Source: Planctomycetota bacterium (lineage in GTDB: Bacteria; Planctomycetota; UBA1135; GCA-002686595). Taken from it: 64,000 nucleotides of DNA. The position numbers and the translations under genes were made by a program. The notes beneath the pieces are model-generated. The model was not told the DNA's origin and did no database searches. It saw only the letters and a list, made by a program, of their open reading frames with translations. Positions 53,999 through 64,000 of the stretch are shown one piece after another (positions within the stretch are counted from its first letter, which is position 1; each line of letters starts with the position of its first letter). The stretch spans positions 45,726-109,725 of the forward strand of contig JABACD010000018.1 in NCBI GenBank assembly GCA_014237855.1, written 5' to 3'.

Positions 53999-54016
53999 TG
54001 AGGAGGCTCCTCCTCA
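53999..54016 (-). promoter_or_regulatory. Hairpin in the rpsL leader
   Basis: Perfect 8-bp inverted repeat TGAGGAGG/CCTCCTCA with a two-base loop in the short leader between promoter and rpsL. It exposes Shine-Dalgarno-like GGAGGAG. This may pair with CTCC ahead of the start codon and affect translation. Confidence 0.35.
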
Positions 54017-54030
54017 GTGGAGGGCCGAAT

Positions 54031-54058
54031 ATTCTAGGTCCAGGCCTTGTCTGGTCAA
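54031..54058 (-). promoter_or_regulatory. Sigma70-type promoter of the str operon
   Basis: -35 TTGACC (54053-54058) and -10 TAGAAT (54031-54036) with a 16-bp spacer, about 70 bases ahead of rpsL. The -35 box overlaps the rpoC stop codon. Confidence 0.65.
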
Positions 54059-57000
54059 CCCTCGGATGACTTCTCGTTGTCACCACCGTCGGATTCCATC
54101 GACTCGGGGGCCAGATCAGCCCCAGCAGTCGGCAGAACCTCGGGCGCTGGCTCCAGGGCCGGCTCCGGGGCTGGCTCGGAGACTGGCTCTGGAGCCATTT
54201 CCGGGGCCACTTGGGGCGTGGAGTCCCCTTCCAGGGGTGCCAGGGCGATGGCTTCATTCGACGCCGCCAGGGCGCCTGCACCATCAGAACCGGTTGCCGA
54301 AAGGGCATTGGCGACATCTCCACCGGTGATTCCGCCGAAGAGCTCGTCGAGTTCTGAGTCCACGGCCGCCTGGAAGCCAGACCCGGTGCTGATCTCACCG
54401 AAGTCGATGTTCTTCTTCACGCGAGTGCGGTAGTGGTCCCGGAACCCGGTCCCGGTGGGCACCATGTGTCCGAGGATGACGTTCTCCTTGAGACCGACCA
54501 GGAAGTCCCGGCGGCTCGCAATCGCGGCCTCCGTGAGCACCTTGGTCGTCTCCTGGAAACTGGCAGCGGAGATGAAGGAGTCCGAGGAGAGCGAGGCCTT
54601 GGTGATGCCCAGGAGCAAGGTCTGCCCCGTGGCAGGCTTCTTACGCTCTCTTCGCAGCGCATCATTGGAGCGACGGAAGCGGAACTTCTCGACGATCGCG
54701 CCCGGGAGGAAGTCAGAGTCGCCCGAGTCCTTCACCTCGACCTTGCGCACCATCTGGGCAAGGATTGTCTCGATGTGCTTGTCGTCGATTCCCACACCCT
54801 GCGAACGATAGACGCTCTGGACTTCGTTCATCAGGTAGCGGAGGAGCTCCTCTTCACCACGAATCCGAAGGATGTCCTGCGGGTGCAAGGGGCCGTCCAC
54901 CAGGGGCTCACCGGCGCGAACCTCGTCGCCCTTGTGGACGCGCAGGTGCTTGCCCTGCGGTACCGCGTGCTCGTGCTCCTGGATGACTTCACCACCCTCG
55001 CCGAGAGCGCGGACGATGATCGTCCGCTTTCCGCGCTTCTTCTCACCAAGCTCGACGATGCCGTCGATCTCACTGATGACTGCCGGGTTCTTCGGCTGGC
55101 GTGCCTCGAAGAGCTCGGTAACCCGCGGGAGTCCACCAGTGATGTCCTGGGTTCCAGCCGCTTCACGGGCTGTCTTCGCGATGACATCACCAGCATCGAC
55201 CTTCAGACCGTTCTCGATCTCAATGTAGGCCCGCTCGGGGATCGGATAGAGAGCCAGCGGCTCACCATTCTTGTCCTCGATGATCAACTGCGGGTGCAGG
55301 TCTCCCTTGTGCTCGGTCACCTGCGCCCGAGTCGAGCCGTGCCGCGCGTCCTTCTCGAGCCGCAGGGTCTTGCCCTCGAGCAAGTCCTCGTAGCGCACGA
55401 TTCCTCCGCACTCGGCCAGGATCGGCACGTTGTGCGGGTCCCAGGTACAGAGCACCTCACCAGCCTTGATCTCCGCCTTGTCGGCGTACTTGACCTCGGA
55501 TCCAACCGGAATCGCATAGCGGTCAATCTCACGACCGCGCTCATCCAGCAGCTGGACCTCTCCGTTTCGTGAAAGGGTCACCATGGCACCCTCACTGTTC
55601 TTCACGACCTTGAGGTTGACGCTGTAGGAGACGACTCCGTCACGCTTGACGCGGCGCTCGGACTCCTCAACCGAGCGACTTGCCGTACCACCAATGTGGA
55701 ACGTCCGCATCGTCAGCTGTGTGCCGGGTTCACCGATCGACTGGGCAGCAATGATCCCCACCGCGAGCCCTCGCTCGGCCGTAGTTCCCCGGGAAAGGTC
55801 CATTCCGTAGCAGCGCATGCAGCAGCCCAGGGGTGCCTCGCAGGTGAGCGGACTACGTACCCAGATCTTCTCGTGGCCGAGCCCCTCGATACGCGCTGCA
55901 ATCTCCTCGGTGATCAGCTCGTCCTTACGGACGATGATCTCGTCATTGACCACATCGACAATCGTGTCCCTTGCCACGCGGCCGGTGATGGCCTGCGCCA
56001 GTGACACGGCGACCTTGTCTCCCTTGTAGACGACGGCCTTGATGACCCCGTTGGGAGTCCCGCAGTCCTCGATCGTGATCACCACGTTCTGGGCGACGTC
56101 CGTGAGCTTCCGGGTCAGGTATCCAGCGTCCGCGGTCTTGAGCGCCGTGTCGGCAAGGCCCTTTCGGGCCCCGTGAGTGGACGAGAAGTACTCGAGCACC
56201 TTCAGCCCTTCGCGGAAGTTTGCCTTGATGGGTGTCTCGATGATCTTGCCAGAGGGCTTGGCCATCAGACCACGCATCCCGCCAAGCTGGCGCACCTGGT
56301 CCACAGAACCACGAGCGCCCGACGCGACCATGCAGTGGATCGGGTTGACGTAGCCGGAATCGGTGTCGAAGTCCTTCGCAAGGACCTCCATCAGGTCTTC
56401 ACCGACCTCCTCACGTGCGTGCGTCCAGAAGTCGACGATCTTCAGGTAGCGCTCACCCTCGGTGATCACCCCCTTCATGAAGGCCTTCTCAACCTGGTCG
56501 ATCTCGGCCTGCGTGGAGTCCAGGATCGCCTGCTTGCTGTCCGGAATTCGAATGTCACTCTTGCCGAAGGAGAGCCCCGCTCGGGTCGAAGACTTGAAGC
56601 CCAGGTCCTTCAGACGGTCGAGCAGCTGCAGGGTTGCATCACGCCCGAGCAATCGATGGCAATCTGAAATCAGATCGCTGATGCCACGCTTGGACAGCTC
56701 GTAGTTGTAGAACGGCATCCCTGGAGGAAGGATGTCGTTGAAGATCGCGCGGCCGATCGTGGTCTCGAGGAAGGCTCGCTTCTCGCTACCGTCGCTGCCG
56801 AGCTGTCCCTCAACCGGAATCCGGCCGTCATCCCCCACCTGAATCGGGCTGGCCTTTCCACCGAGCTTGACCAGTGTTCCCGGCTCCATGCGCACGCGAA
56901 CCGTCAGGTGCGTGTGAGTCTCGCCGTGGCCATAGGCCAGGAACAGCTCATGGAGTGAAGAGAAGCTCTTCTTGGCAACTGCCAGATCCCCCATGGGCTG

Positions 57001-58530
57001 ACGCGTCAGGTAGAAGATTCCCAGCACCATGTCCTGGGAAGGTGAAATGATCGGCGAACCGTTGGCCGGCGAGAACACGTTGTTGCTCGCGAGCATGAGG
57101 GTCGAGGCCTCGATCTGCGCCTCGTAGGAGAGCGGCAGGTGAACAGCCATCTGGTCCCCGTCGAAGTCCGCGTTGAAGCCACCACAAACGAGCGGGTGCA
57201 GGCGGATCGCGTTGCCCTCGATCAGAACGGGCTCGAAGGCCTGGATACCCATCCTGTGCAAGGTAGGCGCCCGGTTCAGAAGAACGGGGTGATCGCGGGT
57301 CACCTCTTCCAGAATATCCCACACATCCTCATCGCGACGTTCCAGCATGCGCTTGGCCGACTTGATGGTGTCTGCCAGGCCCAGCTCCTTGAGACGACGA
57401 ATGATGAAGGGCTGGAAGAGCTCCAGGGCAATCGTCTTGGGCATACCGCACTGGTGGAGACGCAGCTCCGGACCAACGACGATGACCGAGCGAGCCGAGT
57501 AGTCCACACGCTTTCCGAGCAGGTTCTCGCGGAAGCGCCCCTGCTTGCCCTTGATCATGTCAGTCAGGGACTTGAGCGGGCGGTTCGATGATCCGAGCAC
57601 CGGACGACGACAGCGGCCATTGTCGAACAGGGCGTCCACCGACTGCTGCAGCATCCGCTTCTCGTTGCGAATGATGACCTCAGGAGCATTGAGGTCCAGA
57701 AGCTTCTTGAGGCGGTTGTTTCGGTTGATCAGTCGCCGATACAGGTCGTTGAGGTCACTCGTGGCGAAGTTGCCCGAGTCCAGCAGCACCAGGGGCCGCA
57801 GATCCGGAGGAATGACCGGCACCACGTCGAGGACCATCCACTCGGGATCGTTCTCGGAGTCACGCAACATCTCAACAGTTCGCAGCCGCTTGATGATGTC
57901 CTTCTGGCGCTGCTTCGAACGCGTCGAAATCAGCTCCTCGCGAAGTTCGTCCGAGAGTTGCTGCAGGTCGAGACGACCCAGCATCTTGCGAACGGCATCG
58001 GCTCCCATGTCGGCGTCAAACTCCACGCCGTACTTGGCCCGCGACTGGCGGAACTCATCCTCGGTCAGAAGCTGATACTCCTCCAGCGGCGTATCTCCAG
58101 GGTCCACGACAATGTAGTCCTGGAAGTAGATCACACGCTCAAGGCTCGCGACCTTGACCCCAAGGAGGTTGCCCAGGCGAGAGGGCATTGCCTTGAAGAA
58201 CCAGATGTGTGCAACCGGTGCGGCCAGGTTGATGTGGCCCATCCGCTTCCTACGCACGCGACTGTGCGTGACCATCACGCCGCACTTGTCGCATACGATT
58301 CCCTTGTGCTTGATGCCCTTGTACTTACCGCAAGCGCACTCCCAATCCCGCTCGGGACCGAAGATTCGCTCGCAGAAGAGGCCGTCGCGCTCGGGACGGT
58401 AGGTTCGGTAGTTGATCGTCTCCGGCTTCTTCACCTCACCGAAGGACCAAGATCGGATGTCCTCCGGCGAAGCCAGACAGATGGTGACGCTTCCGTAATC
58501 ATTGACGCGGTTGTAGATCGCTTCAGCCAT
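54055..58530 (-). CDS. rpoC: RNA polymerase beta' subunit
   Basis: 1491 residues. N-terminal zinc site CACGKYKG...CDKCG, active-centre [27 protein letters not shown], and a second zinc site with CGTPNG and [13 protein letters not shown]. The trigger-loop region [20 protein letters not shown] is intact. The last about 60 residues form a Pro/Ala/Glu-rich tail with repeated EPAPEP-like units, unusual for this protein. Starts 62 bp after rpoB. Confidence 0.97.
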   Translation of the reverse strand: MAEAIYNRVNDYGSVTICLASPEDIRSWSFGEVKKPETINYRTYRPERDGLFCERIFGPERDWECACGKYKGIKHKGIVCDKCGVMVTHSRVRRKRMGHINLAAPVAHIWFFKAMPSRLGNLLGVKVASLERVIYFQDYIVVDPGDTPLEEYQLLTEDEFRQSRAKYGVEFDADMGADAVRKMLGRLDLQQLSDELREELISTRSKQRQKDIIKRLRTVEMLRDSENDPEWMVLDVVPVIPPDLRPLVLLDSGNFATSDLNDLYRRLINRNNRLKKLLDLNAPEVIIRNEKRMLQQSVDALFDNGRCRRPVLGSSNRPLKSLTDMIKGKQGRFRENLLGKRVDYSARSVIVVGPELRLHQCGMPKTIALELFQPFIIRRLKELGLADTIKSAKRMLERRDEDVWDILEEVTRDHPVLLNRAPTLHRMGIQAFEPVLIEGNAIRLHPLVCGGFNADFDGDQMAVHLPLSYEAQIEASTLMLASNNVFSPANGSPIISPSQDMVLGIFYLTRQPMGDLAVAKKSFSSLHELFLAYGHGETHTHLTVRVRMEPGTLVKLGGKASPIQVGDDGRIPVEGQLGSDGSEKRAFLETTIGRAIFNDILPPGMPFYNYELSKRGISDLISDCHRLLGRDATLQLLDRLKDLGFKSSTRAGLSFGKSDIRIPDSKQAILDSTQAEIDQVEKAFMKGVITEGERYLKIVDFWTHAREEVGEDLMEVLAKDFDTDSGYVNPIHCMVASGARGSVDQVRQLGGMRGLMAKPSGKIIETPIKANFREGLKVLEYFSSTHGARKGLADTALKTADAGYLTRKLTDVAQNVVITIEDCGTPNGVIKAVVYKGDKVAVSLAQAITGRVARDTIVDVVNDEIIVRKDELITEEIAARIEGLGHEKIWVRSPLTCEAPLGCCMRCYGMDLSRGTTAERGLAVGIIAAQSIGEPGTQLTMRTFHIGGTASRSVEESERRVKRDGVVSYSVNLKVVKNSEGAMVTLSRNGEVQLLDERGREIDRYAIPVGSEVKYADKAEIKAGEVLCTWDPHNVPILAECGGIVRYEDLLEGKTLRLEKDARHGSTRAQVTEHKGDLHPQLIIEDKNGEPLALYPIPERAYIEIENGLKVDAGDVIAKTAREAAGTQDITGGLPRVTELFEARQPKNPAVISEIDGIVELGEKKRGKRTIIVRALGEGGEVIQEHEHAVPQGKHLRVHKGDEVRAGEPLVDGPLHPQDILRIRGEEELLRYLMNEVQSVYRSQGVGIDDKHIETILAQMVRKVEVKDSGDSDFLPGAIVEKFRFRRSNDALRRERKKPATGQTLLLGITKASLSSDSFISAASFQETTKVLTEAAIASRRDFLVGLKENVILGHMVPTGTGFRDHYRTRVKKNIDFGEISTGSGFQAAVDSELDELFGGITGGDVANALSATGSDGAGALAASNEAIALAPLEGDSTPQVAPEMAPEPVSEPAPEPALEPAPEVLPTAGADLAPESMESDGGDNEKSSEG

Positions 58531-58592
58531 GGATACTCGTTCGGTGCGTTTGGCGGCTGTCGTGTCGCTGCGTTACCAGGAGCCGGCGGCCC

Positions 58593-62309
<3,717 letters not shown>

Positions 62310-62537
62310 GAAAGCCTCTTACCAGCAGTGCCGGATCGCGAAGGCGTACGGATCCCGGCCAACAGGTACGGATAAGGGGTGGAGCAGAAGAAAACCCGCG
62401 ACGCCTGGGGGATTGCACAAACCTGGCTCAAGGAGTCCACCCAGTGCAGGAAGCACTGTGAAGGGACCAGATCCGGGGATGTACACAGCCTGGGGGGGGT
62501 GCGCGACTCCCATCCCAGGCACTTGAGACCAACGCCC

Positions 62538-62566
62538 AATGTAGCGGCAGCCCTCTATGAATCCAA
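62538..62566 (-). promoter_or_regulatory. Candidate promoter for rpoBC
   Basis: TTGGAT (62561-62566) and TACATT (62538-62543) on the minus strand with a 17-bp spacer; four of six consensus bases in each box. Confidence 0.3.
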
Positions 62567-62639
62567 CTCCCCTAAGCAAACTTCGGGCCACAAAGGGCCA
62601 GAACACGCTGGGAAATCAATCCAGGGCCGCTACAGCAGG

Positions 62640-62673
62640 AAAAATTGACCCCTTGGGAAGCCCCAGGGCCAAG
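62640..62673 (-). terminator. Possible attenuator/terminator after rplL
   Basis: A CTTGG/CCAAG stem (62652-62673) is followed on the minus strand by GGGGTCAATTTTT. The stem is short. It lies 130 bases after rplL. Confidence 0.25.
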
Positions 62674-62803
62674 CGGGCACACGAAAGGCCCCAGAGAGGT
62701 CGAAGACTCGCCCCCCGGGACTCGGTGTACCTTGAAGATGACTTCAGCAAGGGTGTCCACGGGGCCGCCAGCCGCTTGGCCGACGTACCTCGCGGGGTAG
62801 AGG

Positions 62804-63205
62804 TCACTTGATCTCGATCGAGGCGCCTGCGCCCTCGAGCTGACCCTTGATCTCCTCGGCCTCCTCCTTGGAGCAACCCTCCTTGACAGGGCCGGGAGCG
62901 CCGTCAACGACGGCCTTCGCCTCTTTCAGGCCCAGACCAGTGATGGCGCGGACTTCCTTGATGACCTGGATCTTCTTCTCGCCAGCACCGGTGAGGATGA
63001 CGTCGAAGGAGGTCTTCTCCTCCTCGGCGGCAGCTCCACCACCGCCACCGGCAGCGGCGACCGCGACGGGAGCTGCAGCGCTGACGCCCCACTTGTCCTC
63101 GAGGTACTTGACCAGCTTGGAAGCTTCGAGAAGGGTGAGGCCGTCCAGTTGATCGGCGATGGTTTGAAGCTCGGGAGCGAGCTCGACGGTTGCCTCTTCA
63201 GACAT
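62804..63205 (-). CDS. rplL: 50S ribosomal protein L7/L12
   Basis: 133 residues from ATG 63205, with GGAG ahead. An N-terminal dimerisation helix pair ([21 protein letters not shown]), an Ala/Gly/Val-rich hinge and the C-terminal domain [38 protein letters not shown]. Recruits translation factors. Confidence 0.97.
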   Translation of the reverse strand: MSEEATVELAPELQTIADQLDGLTLLEASKLVKYLEDKWGVSAAAPVAVAAAGGGGGAAAEEEKTSFDVILTGAGEKKIQVIKEVRAITGLGLKEAKAVVDGAPGPVKEGCSKEEAEEIKGQLEGAGASIEIK

Positions 63206-63325
63206 GGGATTGGCTCCTACGGGAGGAATCGAAAACGAATCGGTTGAGAATAATTTGGACTGGTTCAAGCGGGAGCACCGGTGCCCAACGAGTTGAGCAC
63301 CGAGGCAGACATGATCCTGAGAGGA

Positions 63326-63856
63326 TCAGTCTTCGCCCTCGCCTTGATCGACACGGGCCTGTACCACGCGGGCCAAGCCTCCAGGGACAGCGGCCATACT
63401 GGCCACGAGCCCGCGAGCGGGACCGGAAAGACAACCCAGGATCTTGGCACGCAGTGTGTCTCGATCGGGGATGTCAGCGAGAGCGAGAGCGTCCTTCGCA
63501 TCGAGGACGTTTTGCTCCAACATGCCGGCCTTGATCTTGACCTTGCCGGCCTTCTTCACCTCGGACTGGGTGAAGATCTTTGCCGCTGCGATCGCGGCTT
63601 CGGCGTCGCCGTAGGCGATTCCGGTGTTGCCTAGCAGGGACTCCTTGGGGAACTCATAGCCCTTCTGCAGAAGGACACGACGGGCCAGCTTGTTCTGGAC
63701 CATCCGGAACTTGACCCCTTGGTCGGCCAGGCTGTTACGCAGGTTTTCAGTCTCTGCAACAGTCAGTCCGCCAAAGGTCACCATGACCAGGCCATCGATT
63801 CCCTCGAAGGCGGCATCTAGTTCGCTATGGATGAGCTTCTTGACGATATTCGGCAC
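63326..63856 (-). CDS. rplJ: 50S ribosomal protein L10
   Basis: 176 residues. VMVTFGGLTVAETENLRNSL, KFRMVQNKLARRVL and SLLGNTGIAYGD. Start GTG 63856, with GGAGG located in the last codons of rplA, so the two are probably coupled. Base of the L7/L12 stalk. Confidence 0.96.
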   Translation of the reverse strand: MPNIVKKLIHSELDAAFEGIDGLVMVTFGGLTVAETENLRNSLADQGVKFRMVQNKLARRVLLQKGYEFPKESLLGNTGIAYGDAEAAIAAAKIFTQSEVKKAGKVKIKAGMLEQNVLDAKDALALADIPDRDTLRAKILGCLSGPARGLVASMAAVPGGLARVVQARVDQGEGED

Positions 63857-63860
63857 TGAA

Positions 63861-64000
63861 TCAACCTCCGGTGCTGATGTGCAGTCCCGGCCCCATGGTG
63901 GTGCTCAGGCTGATCTTGGTAAAGAAGTTGCCCTTCACCGCTGAAGGACGCATCCCGCCCAGGTGGTTCAGGAAGGTGGTCAGGTTCTCACTCAACGCGT
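63861..64000 (-). CDS. rplA: 50S ribosomal protein L1, C-terminal fragment
   Basis: The window edge cuts the gene; the last 46 codons are visible. LGGMRPSAVKGNFFTKISLS and TTMGPGLHI match the C-terminus of L1 (KGxYxKxxxxSTTMGxG). It is followed by rplJ after four bases, the standard rplK-A-J-L order. Confidence 0.92.
   Translation of the reverse strand, partial: ALSENLTTFLNHLGGMRPSAVKGNFFTKISLSTTMGPGLHISTGG

Larger units (their letters stand above)
62310..62803. other. Intergenic region between rplL and rpoB
   Basis: About 490 bp without a credible gene. It holds a possible terminator (62640-62673), a candidate rpoB promoter (62538-62566) and a small perfect hairpin CAGTGC/GCACTG (62442-62458). 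Partial termination plus a leader ahead of rpoB is common. Confidence 0.5.

Overview
This is a GC-rich bacterial chromosome segment with almost no mobile DNA. Nearly every gene lies on the minus strand, so transcription runs from the right end of the window to the left. The only plus-strand genes are a carbamoyltransferase and dnaE (30510-35040), which converge on the end of the ribosomal superoperon. The lineage cannot be fixed without a search. A mitochondrial-EFG2-like EF-G in the str operon, absence of rpmD (L30), a sulfatase, Ig-like surface lipoproteins and patchy Shine-Dalgarno use fit Planctomycetota or a neighbouring deep lineage best (inference, moderate confidence).

Right part (about 35150-64000), information processing: rplA(partial)-rplJ-rplL, rpoB-rpoC, rpsL-rpsG, a small Tsr3/DUF367-like protein, fusA, then the S10-spc-alpha run from rpsJ to rplQ, including secY, adk, infA and rpoA. 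Good sigma70-type promoters precede rpsL (its -35 box overlaps the rpoC stop) and rpsJ. A terminator-like hairpin follows rpsG. Many neighbours are translationally coupled by 1-4 base overlaps.

Middle part (about 22000-35100): plus-strand argF' (predicted N-succinylornithine carbamoyltransferase) and dnaE. On the minus strand is an RNA-rich block: tRNA-Arg(ACG), tadA, two tRNA-Ser genes and the SRP RNA. The classical dnaX-ybaB-recR set follows, then rpoN, truA, hpf, ptsN and ptsH (a nitrogen-PTS set near sigma54).

Left part (about 1-21800): a type IV pilus/type II secretion set, pilM-pilN-pilO/P-secretin. Next come RNase E/G, a sulfatase and an SGNH hydrolase, then rplU-rpmA-obgE, a PilT-type ATPase and a GspC-like PDZ protein. 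The run ends with coaX, a degenerate MnmE-like GTPase, pyrB carrying a PyrI-type zinc domain, and a large secreted lipoprotein cut by the window edge.

The most unusual items are the bacterial Tsr3-like protein inside the str operon (52492-52956), the PyrB-PyrI zinc-domain fusion, the short MnmE relative without an NKxD motif, Obg with an altered G4 motif, the EFG2-like fusA, arginine at position 88 of S12, and structured leaders ahead of rpsL and rpsJ.
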